Assembly: GCA_002500605.1 (NCBI GenBank)
Contig: DLRR01000021.1
Coordinates: 186,001-250,000, forward strand
DNA from: Nitrospinaceae bacterium UBA7883
Lineage (GTDB): Bacteria > Nitrospinota_A > UBA7883
Length of the DNA stretch: 64,000 bases
Reading direction: 5' to 3'
Shown: in pieces, positions 17,869-25,900 of the stretch
Numbering within the stretch: position 1 is the first letter of the stretch
Layout of the letters: each line of letters begins with the position of its first letter
Translations under genes and position numbers: made by a program
The notes under the pieces: model-generated
What the model was told of the DNA's origin: nothing
Seen by the model: the letters and a program-made list of their open reading frames with translations, nothing else
Database searches by the model: none

Positions 17869-19311
17869 ATGAGAAAGACAACTTCAGCGCTGACCGCGAT
17901 CATACTTCTTCTATCCTTCAATCTGGCACAGTCAAACCAAACTGATTATGAAATTATTTCAGAGAACTGGATGAATATACTTTTCGAAGGCCAGAAAATT
18001 GGCTTTCAGTCTCAAAAAATCGAAAGCACAAGTGCAGGCTATATGGTGACTAGTAGGTCTGTCATAACGCTTGATCTAAATGATGAGCCTCAAAACATGT
18101 CAACATCAAACATCATATATCTCAACCACGAAAAACATCTTGTCAGTTTTATCAGCTCACAAACCATGCAGAATCAACGACAGCGTGTAATCGGAAGAAT
18201 TTTAAAAAATAAATTAACATTATTGGTGGAGGGAAGTGGTGATACATTCAAGAAAACAGTACAAATACCAAGTGGGGTCCATTTTGGAGAAACAGTTTCA
18301 TTTTCACTTGCTGATGAGTTGATTGTCGGGAAATCTTTCACTATCCCCATTTATCTCTCTACTCTTCGCATCATTGAAGAACTAGCGGTACGCATTTTAG
18401 AAAAAACAATAAAGAAAAACTTTGGGGAATCTTACGAAGTATTTGTTGTCGAAACAACCATTCATGGCATCAAAACAATCAAATATATTACGGCCGATGG
18501 AATGGAGCTTTTTGAAGATGGGCCATTGGGGTTCAGCGCTATAAAAACGACAGAAGAGAATGCCTTAAAATTGGCCAAACTGCATGTTCCAATCCAAAGC
18601 TTAATAGCGTTTAGCCTTGTCAAGCCTGATAAACCTTTGAATGATCCTATATCGATAAGTGAGCTACAACTGGCAATAACAGGCATTGACGGTTATGATG
18701 ATATACCAAGTGACTATCGCCAAACACTAATTGCTGCTTCTAGCACTCCTGAAAAATCTGCACCAGTCGTTTTGCGTCGCTTTAAACCTAGCGTAGCTTC
18801 TTATCAACTCGGAACCGCAGTGAAGGTGGACAAAGAATCGCTTGCTGCAACGCCGGAGATCCAGTCACAAAATGGTACAATCAAAAAACTTGCAGCAGAT
18901 ATAATAGAAGGCGAAACGGATGCATGGTCTGCTGCAAAAAAAATTAATCGTTGGGTATATAGCAATATCGAAAAAAAGCTTGTTGATTCATTCTCGGCTT
19001 TAGATGTATTGAAATCTCGCAAAGGGGAATGCCAGAGTCATACAAATCTATTTGCTGCATTGGCTCGTAGTGCTGGTATTCCTACACAGGTATCTGTTGG
19101 GCTGGTATACTCGCCTCAGCATAAAGGTTTTTTGTACCATTCATGGCCTTCGGTTTATATTGGCGAATGGGTTGCCATGGACCCAACATTAGGCCAAGAT
19201 GTTGCTGACGCTACACATATAAAACTTGCTAGTGGTGAGCCAGGCAATCAACTTAACTTGTTGCGTTTAATTGGCAAAATTTCTATTTCCATTCAGTCCA
19301 TTATTAGGTAA
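17869..19311 (+). CDS. Exported transglutaminase-like (cysteine protease fold) protein
   Basis: This 480-residue protein has a Sec signal peptide (hydrophobic residues about 6-20). A long beta-rich N-terminal region precedes a C-terminal transglutaminase-like core. The catalytic triad is intact: Cys388 in RKGECQSHT, His424 in YHSWPS and Asp438 in AMDPTLG. Such periplasmic proteins are usually proteases, amidases or peptide-linking enzymes of unknown substrate. It sits 8 bases after carB and 16 before pyrK, so it is apparently co-transcribed with the pyrimidine genes although its function is not obviously related. It may be a passenger gene. Confidence 0.85.
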   Translation: MRKTTSALTAIILLLSFNLAQSNQTDYEIISENWMNILFEGQKIGFQSQKIESTSAGYMVTSRSVITLDLNDEPQNMSTSNIIYLNHEKHLVSFISSQTMQNQRQRVIGRILKNKLTLLVEGSGDTFKKTVQIPSGVHFGETVSFSLADELIVGKSFTIPIYLSTLRIIEELAVRILEKTIKKNFGESYEVFVVETTIHGIKTIKYITADGMELFEDGPLGFSAIKTTEENALKLAKLHVPIQSLIAFSLVKPDKPLNDPISISELQLAITGIDGYDDIPSDYRQTLIAASSTPEKSAPVVLRRFKPSVASYQLGTAVKVDKESLAATPEIQSQNGTIKKLAADIIEGETDAWSAAKKINRWVYSNIEKKLVDSFSALDVLKSRKGECQSHTNLFAALARSAGIPTQVSVGLVYSPQHKGFLYHSWPSVYIGEWVAMDPTLGQDVADATHIKLASGEPGNQLNLLRLIGKISISIQSIIR

Positions 19312-19327
19312 TGATCTCCCGATATAA

Positions 19328-20104
19328 ATGAATTGTATAATTTTAAAAAATCAAAAGCTCGCTGAAGGCTTTTTCTACCTTTCAATTAAGCCTAAGGCTC
19401 TCATTGGAGGGATCAAGGCTGGACAGTTTGTCATGGTACGCGTTGGTACCAGTTCGGTTCCGCTGCTCCGGCGCCCTATGGGCATTGCTGACTTCAAAGT
19501 CGATGGAAGTGAATTTGGACTTTTAATCCAGATCACAGGCATCGGCACAAGGTTGCTCTCAAATTTGGTGCCTGGTGATAATCTTGATGTGCTTGGCCCA
19601 TTTGGTAATGGTTTCCCTCCTGATTTAAAGGGGGAAAAGATTTGGGCCGTTGCTGGTGGCACGGGCGTAGCTCCCTTCATGGGAATAGCCGCCAACAACA
19701 TATTTGGCAACAAATTTAAATTGCTATTAGGTGCTAGAAGTGCAGACTTCCTTTTACAGACCTCCTTTTTTAGCGATCGCGGTATTCCCGTGGATGTGAG
19801 CACAGAAGACTCCACAAAAGGATTTGGCGGCCTTGTAACAGAGTTGGTAGATAAAAACATTAAGAGTAACGGCAAGCCAGATGTAATGTTTACTTGTGGA
19901 CCGATATCAATGATGAAAGCCTTGGCTAGTGTTGCTGACGAACATAACATTCCTCTTTATGCATCGCTTGAAAATCGAATGGCGTGTGGATTTGGCGTTT
20001 GTCTCGGTTGTGTCCTAAAAAAACAAAATGAAGATCGATTTTTCACTGTGTGCAGGAAAGGCCCTGTTTTCCTGAGCAGTGAAGTTGAAATATTAAATAC
20101 ATGA
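19328..20104 (+). CDS. pyrK: Dihydroorotate dehydrogenase B electron-transfer subunit
   Basis: This 258-residue iron-sulfur flavoprotein passes electrons from PyrD to NAD+. It has a ferredoxin-reductase-like FAD domain (LLRRPMGIAD), an NAD domain (AVAGGTGVAPF, FTCGPISMMKAL), and a C-terminal cysteine cluster. CGFGVCLGC plus the later Cys in FFTVCRKGPVF are the four ligands of a [2Fe-2S] centre. It overlaps pyrD by 4 bases (ATGA), matching its role as an obligate partner of class 1B PyrD. Length is normal for the family. Confidence 0.95.
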   Translation: MNCIILKNQKLAEGFFYLSIKPKALIGGIKAGQFVMVRVGTSSVPLLRRPMGIADFKVDGSEFGLLIQITGIGTRLLSNLVPGDNLDVLGPFGNGFPPDLKGEKIWAVAGGTGVAPFMGIAANNIFGNKFKLLLGARSADFLLQTSFFSDRGIPVDVSTEDSTKGFGGLVTELVDKNIKSNGKPDVMFTCGPISMMKALASVADEHNIPLYASLENRMACGFGVCLGCVLKKQNEDRFFTVCRKGPVFLSSEVEILNT

Positions 20105-21015
20105 ATACACCTAATATATCTGTTAATTTGGCAGGCATAAACCTTAGAAATCCAATTATTGCCGCTTCAGGCACTTTTGGTTACGGTCTTGCCTTTCAAA
20201 ATTTTTTAGACCTGGGAAATATAGGAGGTTTTGTAACTAAAGGTATTTCACTTAAGCCCCGAGTTGGAAATCCAGATCCACGGATATGTGAAACACCCTC
20301 TGGAATGCTCAACTCCATTGGTCTCCATAACGTAGGACTTGAAAAGTTTATCACTTCTAAAATGCCCGAAATTAGAAAAGTTGACACCAGCGTTATTGTC
20401 AACTTTTTTGGTGAAACTGTGGAAGAGTATGTTGAACTCGCCAATCGTCTCGATCAGGTGGAAGGAATAGACGGGTTGGAAATGAATATTTCATGCCCAA
20501 ATGTTAACAAGGGTGGATCTTCATTTGGCACTGATTTATCTGTCACGTGTAATGTTGTAAACCTTTGCCGCAAGGCGACAAAAAAACCACTAATAGTAAA
20601 GCTGTCCCCAAACGTAGGGGATATTGTTGAATTTGCAAAAGCTTGTGAAGATAACGGAGCTGATGCCATCTCAGCAATTAACACTTTGGTAGGAATGGCT
20701 ATAGATATAAAAAGCAGAAAGCCACTATTGGCAAAACGCACTGGTGGTTTAAGCGGGCCTGCTATAAAGCCAATTGCTGTGCGCATGGTGAATGAATGTT
20801 ATCGCTCGGTTAAGATACCAATAATTGGAATCGGTGGTATAGCAACAGTCCAAGACATTATTGAATTTACCCTGGCAGGGGCAACTGCCATTCAAATTGG
20901 AACTATGAATTTTGTTGATCCTGCCATTTGCGAAAAGCTGGCTGCGGAGTTAGCTCCTTTGCTAAACGAACTTGGGGTTGACAACTTGCATGATTTAATA
21001 GGGCAAGTTTCCTGA
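20101..21015 (+). CDS. pyrD: Dihydroorotate dehydrogenase, class 1B catalytic subunit
   Basis: This 304-residue FMN TIM-barrel enzyme oxidises dihydroorotate to orotate in the cytosol using NAD+ through PyrK. Class 1B features are visible: a Cys as catalytic base in the NISCPNVNKGG block, SGTFGYG near the start, and the FMN phosphate loop GIGGIATVQD with ATAIQIGT at the end. The preceding pyrK confirms the NAD-linked form over the quinone-linked class 2 enzyme. It is the last gene of the operon; a run of nine C follows the stop at 21019-21027. pyrE and pyrF are not in the window. Confidence 0.95.
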   Translation: MNTPNISVNLAGINLRNPIIAASGTFGYGLAFQNFLDLGNIGGFVTKGISLKPRVGNPDPRICETPSGMLNSIGLHNVGLEKFITSKMPEIRKVDTSVIVNFFGETVEEYVELANRLDQVEGIDGLEMNISCPNVNKGGSSFGTDLSVTCNVVNLCRKATKKPLIVKLSPNVGDIVEFAKACEDNGADAISAINTLVGMAIDIKSRKPLLAKRTGGLSGPAIKPIAVRMVNECYRSVKIPIIGIGGIATVQDIIEFTLAGATAIQIGTMNFVDPAICEKLAAELAPLLNELGVDNLHDLIGQVS

Positions 21016-21170
21016 TGACCCCCCCCCTATTTGCCCTCCTATCCTCTTTCCTTTTTTTCAATTTGAAAAAAATTGTTGCTTAAATGGGTAACGAAATTTG
21101 GACTTTAGAAGGAAGGAGATACATTTATTTGTTGCTTAATAAGCAGAATATGGATGAAACGTTCCTTAAC

Positions 21171-21407
21171 TTATTTTTCCTTGTTTGACGCTCTCCCACT
21201 TAGCGCTTGGATCATTTTATTGACGTCTGCATTTGTTGCCGTGTTATTTAGTATCTTCTCCATCGTTTCATTTTTTGTTTTACCACGCAAATGTTCCAAT
21301 GTAGCATCGGCAACTGCAAAAAACTCCTCAGCACTCATACCCTTCTTTGTTGCAGCAATGAAAGTCTCAATGAGTTCTGATTCGATATTGCTTCCTTTTG
21401 GAGCCAT
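21171..21407 (-). CDS. Small protein of unknown function downstream of the orphan cobalamin riboswitch
   Basis: This is a 78-residue acidic, mostly helical soluble protein with no signal peptide, cysteine or recognised motif. The start is supported by TGGAGAT seven bases before the ATG. It lies about 165 bases beyond a terminator-like hairpin that follows the orphan cobalamin riboswitch on the same strand, so it may or may not be on that transcript. Its 3' end faces the pyrD 3' end. It could be a real small regulator or adaptor. The good ribosome binding site and the absence of a competing frame are the only evidence. Confidence 0.55.
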   Translation of the reverse strand: MAPKGSNIESELIETFIAATKKGMSAEEFFAVADATLEHLRGKTKNETMEKILNNTATNADVNKMIQALSGRASNKEK

Positions 21408-21572
21408 AGCTTATCTCCAGTAAGTATCTTTCCTATTTCTTTACAGATTAAGAAACACCGCCTAGTCATGTCAAGCCGTTATTCGTGTTCCGTTACTAAT
21501 TAATAATACAATCCTTTAAGAATTAAACAGTTGCTAAGTTATGGTGTAACGAATAAATAATAACACTCAAAT

Positions 21573-21660
21573 AAAAAGGGGGAGTGGGCACCAAAATTAA
21601 ACCACGCCAAGAAAATGAGGGGGCATAATATTGCCGGGCAAATCTAACCGCTCACTCCCC
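21573..21660 (-). terminator. Candidate terminator ending the orphan-riboswitch transcript
   Basis: Read on the minus strand, GGGGAGTG (21660-21653) can pair with CACTCCCC (21586-21579), followed directly by CTTTTTATTT. The 66-base interior has further complementary pieces (GGCGTGG and CCACGCC-like), so it may be a larger structured RNA. The GC stem plus U-tract resembles an intrinsic terminator; the long loop lowers confidence. Confidence 0.45.
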
Positions 21661-21675
21661 AAAAACAAAAGGCCG

Positions 21676-21702
21676 TTAAAAGGGAGATTGCACCCAGTTC
21701 AC
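21676..21702 (-). other. Eight-codon frame with good ribosome binding site inside the orphan riboswitch transcript
   Basis: On the minus strand, GTG 21702 opens VNWVQSPF and stops at TAA 21676. AAAGGAAG is placed six bases upstream, immediately after the riboswitch 3' box region and before the terminator-like stem. It is too short to judge as coding and could be a leader peptide or chance. Confidence 0.15.
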
Positions 21703-21762
21703 TTGGATCTTCCTTTAATTGCAATACACAGACTCGAACCGATCCGATACCACACACACAAC

Positions 21763-21942
21763 AGGCAGGTCTTCTGGCTCATGGATCATCCTACTCGTTT
21801 AGACCTTCCCACATGGCTAACTACCATGCAGTGGCACTTATTAAAACTTTCGTACCCACTTACAGCGGCGGGACCGCAGTCGAATTACACGACTTTCCCT
21901 TTTTCATCTCAAAATTTGGCTATGGCAAACCAACTGAGAACC
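21763..21942 (-). ncRNA. Cobalamin riboswitch 1 (orphan)
   Basis: This is a full AdoCbl riboswitch read on the minus strand. The B12-box AGCCAGAAGACCTGCCT (21779-21763) ends it, the core GCGGTCCCGCCGCTGT is at 21877-21862, and GCCACTGCATGG and GGGAAGG are in order between them. The 5' end begins GGTTCTCAG. It is very similar to riboswitch 2 at 31.8 kb. No cobalamin or cobalt gene lies downstream: there is only an 8-codon frame, a terminator-like stem and, further on, an unknown 78-residue gene. The aptamer call is firm; its target is unknown. Confidence 0.92.
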
Positions 21943-21954
21943 TGATGATAATTG

Positions 21955-21983
21955 ATTATCACATAAGCAAAATATGCATTCAA
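21955..21983 (-). promoter_or_regulatory. Promoter of orphan cobalamin riboswitch 1
   Basis: On the minus strand, TTGAAT (21983-21978), a 17-base spacer and GATAAT (21960-21955) preceded by TG form a good sigma-70 promoter. It ends about 12 bases before the first conserved riboswitch base. An equivalent element at the same distance precedes riboswitch 3, which supports the call. Confidence 0.65.
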
Positions 21984-22053
21984 GGAAAAACATGCAACTT
22001 GATTCGTGATTACCATTCCAAATTGTCGTAATTGCTGTGAAATAGTCCTTGCT

Positions 22054-22857
22054 TTAATCACATTGCCTAAATTTTGACTTTATACAAACCTTTGCCCGCT
22101 TTTCAGCTTCTTCACGTTGTGGCCGAGTCATTTGCTTAGTTATGCTATCTTTATTTTCAGAAGCTAGTTTATTCCCTCTCACCGCCGCAATGTCATACCA
22201 CATGTGTGCAGTGACAACATCTTGATTTACACCTTTACCAAGCTGATACATCCACCCAAGGTTATTCTGTGCAGTGGCATGTCCTTGTTCTGCTGCCTTT
22301 CTGTACCACTTAACTGCTTCTGCATTGTCCTCTTCTTTATTTATACCTATCTGATATCGAAACCCAAGTTGGGCCTGTGCAGTGGCATGTCCTTGTTCTG
22401 CTGCCTTTCTGTACCACTTGAACCCCTCATCATAACTCTGCGCAACCCCTTCACCATAGTCATACGCTCGACCAAGCTGGGCCTGTGAGGATGCATGGCC
22501 GCTCTCTGCAGCTTTTTTGTACCATTTAACTGCTTCTACTTTGTCCTGCTTTACTCCCTCACCTCGTTGGTACATCCATCCCAAACTGTACTGTGCATAT
22601 ACATACCCATTCTTGGCAGCTTTTTTGTACCATTTAACAGCTTCCCTGTAATTTCTTTTTGTTTTATTACCATTGTAGTACATTCCACCTAGCTGACTTT
22701 GTGCAGTTATGTTTCCTTCCAATGCTTTAATTTTCACTTTTTCCAAAACATTATCATCTGCTTGGATCAAAGGAGGTAACATTAAGAATGAGAGAAAACA
22801 TATTATTGGTATATATTTCCTTGCATTTATATTGAATGGGATTCCATGAGTCAGCAT
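22054..22857 (-). CDS. Sel1-repeat protein, exported
   Basis: This 267-residue protein has a signal peptide (hydrophobic residues about 16-32, cleavage near IQADD). About six Sel1-like repeats of 36 residues follow, with the AxAQxxLGxMYxxGxGVxQD and AVKWYxKAAEQG patterns. The last repeat ends with a C-terminal helix and the tail CIKSKFRQCD, which two other Sel1 proteins here share in form. Sel1 repeats are protein-interaction solenoids; no partner is evident. It lies between cobO and the orphan riboswitch on the same strand but has no riboswitch of its own. The start ATG 22857 has a weak ribosome binding site. Confidence 0.88.
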   Translation of the reverse strand: MLTHGIPFNINARKYIPIICFLSFLMLPPLIQADDNVLEKVKIKALEGNITAQSQLGGMYYNGNKTKRNYREAVKWYKKAAKNGYVYAQYSLGWMYQRGEGVKQDKVEAVKWYKKAAESGHASSQAQLGRAYDYGEGVAQSYDEGFKWYRKAAEQGHATAQAQLGFRYQIGINKEEDNAEAVKWYRKAAEQGHATAQNNLGWMYQLGKGVNQDVVTAHMWYDIAAVRGNKLASENKDSITKQMTRPQREEAEKRAKVCIKSKFRQCD

Positions 22858-23042
22858 TAATTATTAACCTTTAATTATTGTCCACATTCAACCCATAGTT
22901 GTTGCTTTGCATAAAAAATCTTACGTAGTCATTCAACCTGTACAGTGGCTATCAATTGTGATTATCGAAATTTTCCTAGATGAAGCCCAAGAGCCTAAAG
23001 ATGTTGTGCATACCGAATCAATGAAACTGTGATGGTTTAGCC

Positions 23043-23597
23043 CTAAAAATCTATTCCCTTTTGAGCGCGTACCCCCAGTTTTTTGGGGTGTTTGATCTCT
23101 CTCATTTCCGTCACCAAATCCGCCCGCTCTATTATATCATCCGGTGCCCCCCTGCCTGTCATAACTAGGTGCATTTGTTTTGGTTTTATATCAATAAGGT
23201 TGATTACCTCTTTTGAGCTTACTAGGTCCTTTTTGCGTGCATAAAAAATTTCATCTAAAATCACAGTATGGTAGTCACCGCTGGCAATGGCTTCTTGCGC
23301 CTTTGCAAGAGCAGCTTGGGCAGCTATTTTATGTTCAACCATAGAGTGTTTGTTGGTAAAGGTAAACCCAAGGCCTTCTTGCTCAATATCAAACTGCGGC
23401 CCCAATCGATCTACCAATTTAAGTTCACCAGCTTTTCCTGAACCTTTGATGAACTGTATCATTTTGCATTTCAGCCCATGGCCCACAGTTCGCATAACAG
23501 AGCCCAGTGCCGCTGAGGTTTTTCCCTTGCCATTACCTGTATAAATCACAACAAGGCCATGCACCTTAGAATGTGAACCCGTTTCGGTTTGTTCCAT
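23043..23597 (-). CDS. cobO: Cob(I)yrinic acid a,c-diamide adenosyltransferase (CobA/CobO/BtuR type)
   Basis: This 184-residue enzyme transfers the adenosyl group from ATP to cob(I)alamin or corrinoid precursors. The P-loop GNGKGKTSAALG starts at residue 21, and VILDEIFYARKK and LVMTGRGAP are the other family blocks. Length is slightly shorter than E. coli BtuR (196). It is the last gene of the riboswitch-2 unit, 10 bases after cobK, which places corrin adenosylation with the rest of the ring pathway. Confidence 0.95.
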   Translation of the reverse strand: MEQTETGSHSKVHGLVVIYTGNGKGKTSAALGSVMRTVGHGLKCKMIQFIKGSGKAGELKLVDRLGPQFDIEQEGLGFTFTNKHSMVEHKIAAQAALAKAQEAIASGDYHTVILDEIFYARKKDLVSSKEVINLIDIKPKQMHLVMTGRGAPDDIIERADLVTEMREIKHPKKLGVRAQKGIDF

Positions 23598-23607
23598 CGT
23601 ATGTAGC

Positions 23608-24369
23608 TTACTTCAAAATCTCACAGGCAACTTCAATTAGGCTGTCAATATTCCCATGCTCACCTTCACCACCGTAATCGGGTCTGTCTACAACAACAAC
23701 CTCCGCTCCTAAGGCCTTTGCTGCATCAATTTTTTCGTAAGCCCCACCAGATCTACCGGTGTCCTTGGTGACAATTGTACCAACACCATAGAGTTCCATT
23801 TGTTCAATGTTGGTTTTAACGCTAAATGGCCCGCGCCCGGTAATTACTTTATCAAAAGCAAGCCCTGCTTCCCTGCAAGCTTTTAGTGAATCGTCGTTGT
23901 TTAAAACTCTGGCGTATAGATCTATACCGGAATTTTTTGATTCGTTTACGTAAGGAACAAGATTTCGCGACCCGGTCATTAGCAAAACCGGGTTTTCAAA
24001 AGATACCGCAACTTTTGCAGCCGCATCATGGCTATTGGTCCATGTTATTTTATGGTAATTAAACTCCGTCCTTGGCCTTATATATGTGAGGTATGGAAGA
24101 TTAAGACCGGTCGCAATTTCCCTAGACGTTTTACGCACCATGGCCGCATAAGGGTGTGTTGCATCTACAAGCAATGCGACGTCTTCCTTTTTTATCAGCT
24201 CTTCCATGGCCTCAGGCTTTAACATGCCAGATCGTCTTTTTATTAGTTTGTGATTCCCAGTGTTTAGCTTGATGTCGGTTGCAGTTGAGACTATAACCGC
24301 GTGGCCACGCTCGGCGAGCCCAGTTGCTATGGGGGCAGATTCGCTTGTTCCACCAAGAAGAAGGATCAA
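23608..24369 (-). CDS. cobK: Precorrin-6A / cobalt-precorrin-6A reductase
   Basis: This 253-residue NADPH-dependent reductase (CobK/CbiJ) acts on a macrocycle double bond late in corrin formation. The N-terminal dinucleotide-binding GGTSES is followed by VDATHPYA, the GRGPFS block and the C-terminal TKDTGRSGG signature. Neighbours show the anaerobic route, so the substrate is probably cobalt-precorrin-6A. It overlaps cbiH by 4 bases. Length is typical (about 250). Confidence 0.93.
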   Translation of the reverse strand: MILLLGGTSESAPIATGLAERGHAVIVSTATDIKLNTGNHKLIKRRSGMLKPEAMEELIKKEDVALLVDATHPYAAMVRKTSREIATGLNLPYLTYIRPRTEFNYHKITWTNSHDAAAKVAVSFENPVLLMTGSRNLVPYVNESKNSGIDLYARVLNNDDSLKACREAGLAFDKVITGRGPFSVKTNIEQMELYGVGTIVTKDTGRSGGAYEKIDAAKALGAEVVVVDRPDYGGEGEHGNIDSLIEVACEILK

Positions 24370-25130
24370 AACCTTTTTCCCGCATAGCCCCTTGGCGTGA
24401 CCATCCAGCCTTCGATATTCTCTGTGTTGCTAGAGCCAATTACCACAGTTGTCATCATTCCTATGTCCTCTTCAAGAAACTTTTCGAGGTTGGATATGAT
24501 TATAGACTCCTCTCCTTCATAGCTGATGTTGGTGCAAACACCAACTAGTGTCGATCCATCTCTGTATTTGCTGAATATTGCTGCAGCTTCATTTAACTGC
24601 TCAACACGTTTTTTGCTACGCGGATTATAAAGTACGCAAACCATATCTGCAGAAGCTACTGAGTCAAGGCGTTTTACAATCTGCTCCCATGGTACAAGCA
24701 GGTCGCTTAGGCTTATAACTGCATAGTCAAGCATCAAAGGTGCTCCCAATTTTGCTGCAGCGGTATTGGCAGCAGATATTCCAGGTATAACTTCAATCTT
24801 AACGTTTGATTCCATTTTTTTGGCCATTTCAAAAGCTAGTCCCGCCATTCCATACACCCCCGGGTCGCCAGATGAAACAAATGCTACAGTCTTACCTTCT
24901 GCCGCCAGTTCAAGAGCTGTCTGGCAACGGTCAGCTTCCTGTGTCATGCCTGATGCCTTCATCTCCTTCCCTTCTGTTAAATCGGCAATATTGTCAAGAT
25001 AACGGTTATAACCAACCACTGCATCACTTTCGATTATGGCCTTTTCAGCCCTATGGGTTCTGTCAGCCTTTCCCCCGGGTCCAATGCCAACTACATAAAG
25101 CTTGCCTTTTCCATTACTGATACTGGTCAT
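24366..25130 (-). CDS. cbiH: Cobalt-precorrin-3 C17-methyltransferase
   Basis: This 254-residue SAM-dependent tetrapyrrole methylase contracts the ring and methylates C17. Family landmarks are the opening VVGIGPGGKADRT, VVGYNRYLD, FVSSGDPGVYGMAG and VIPGISAANTAAAKLGAP, which are characteristic of CbiH/CobJ. The tail TTVVIGSSNT...WMVTPRGY also matches. It overlaps cobK and cbiG by 4 bases each. It lacks the C-terminal ferredoxin-like extension seen in some CbiH60 proteins. Confidence 0.95.
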   Translation of the reverse strand: MTSISNGKGKLYVVGIGPGGKADRTHRAEKAIIESDAVVGYNRYLDNIADLTEGKEMKASGMTQEADRCQTALELAAEGKTVAFVSSGDPGVYGMAGLAFEMAKKMESNVKIEVIPGISAANTAAAKLGAPLMLDYAVISLSDLLVPWEQIVKRLDSVASADMVCVLYNPRSKKRVEQLNEAAAIFSKYRDGSTLVGVCTNISYEGEESIIISNLEKFLEEDIGMMTTVVIGSSNTENIEGWMVTPRGYAGKRF

Positions 25131-25900
25131 ATTAACTCCTCTTTGGCAATAGCGGCAGTTATGCCGTCCAAATTCAATTTATTAAGTATAAGGGTGGCCC
25201 GTGTACAGGCCAGTAACGCCGCAGGCTCAGCGACTGCTGGCAGATTCACACTTTTTTCAACCAGTTCTCCTGTTTTAAACGACCCACCAAGTGAACGAAT
25301 TTGTGTCGATGAGATGAACTGTATTGGGAGGCCTAACTCCTTGGCCGCATCCAAAAGCCCGGTCTCATCAATTTTTACATCTGCAGATACAAGGGTTCTA
25401 ACTTGCTCCATGGCTACTCCCCCTTTATCAATAGCGATGTTTATGGCCTCAATAATCTTTTCCTTTTCTTTCCCCTTGCGACATCCAATACCAATTATTA
25501 TGTCTTTCACCGCCTCGGTCGTTGTTGATATTACCGGTTGGGCACCCACAGCATTGGCCACTGCAAAGCTCAAATCGTTTGCTCCACCTTCGTGTCCGCT
25601 TAACAAACTAACGGCGTACCTAGCGCCAACGTCCAACACAACTACAGCAGGGTCTGAAATTTTACTTTTAATCATAGGAGCTAGTGCGCGGATCACTGCT
25701 CCCGTGGGTGCCACGTAAACAAGACCATCATAATCGTTGAATATTTCTTCAGTCAGCTGTGTAACACGCTCGAACCTCTGGGCACAAATATTCGCATCGG
25801 CCTTTTCGTGTATATAAGCGTGGGCTCCTTTAAAACGTTTCATAGCCTTTTTCACAACTTCTGCTCCCTCTACAGAGAGGGTTATAAAAGCCACCTTCAT
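25127..25900 (-). CDS. cbiG: Cobalt-precorrin-5A hydrolase (short CbiG)
   Basis: This 257-residue enzyme opens the delta-lactone of cobalt-precorrin-5A and releases acetaldehyde, an anaerobic-pathway step. The N-terminal domain shows DYDGLVYVAPTGAVIR and VSLLSGHEGGAND, and the C-terminal domain IIIGIGCRKG...SADVKIDETGL. CbiG is often about 350 residues; here the variable middle domain is missing and the N and C domains are joined directly after VISTTTEAV. Both conserved ends are present, so it should be functional. It overlaps both neighbours by 4 bases. Confidence 0.93.
   Translation of the reverse strand: MKVAFITLSVEGAEVVKKAMKRFKGAHAYIHEKADANICAQRFERVTQLTEEIFNDYDGLVYVAPTGAVIRALAPMIKSKISDPAVVVLDVGARYAVSLLSGHEGGANDLSFAVANAVGAQPVISTTTEAVKDIIIGIGCRKGKEKEKIIEAINIAIDKGGVAMEQVRTLVSADVKIDETGLLDAAKELGLPIQFISSTQIRSLGGSFKTGELVEKSVNLPAVAEPAALLACTRATLILNKLNLDGITAAIAKEELI

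Noticed and set aside
21114..21125. GAAGGAAGGAGAT, a strong Shine-Dalgarno sequence on the plus strand after pyrD
   Set aside because: No start codon at suitable spacing opens a frame of more than a few codons; probably chance or the remnant of a lost gene.
22204..22692. Plus-strand frames opposite the Sel1 genes (same effect at 40.7-41.2, 42.3-42.7 and 44.8-45.4 kb)
   Set aside because: They are long only because of the repeat composition of the Sel1 genes on the other strand, and they show no family motif.
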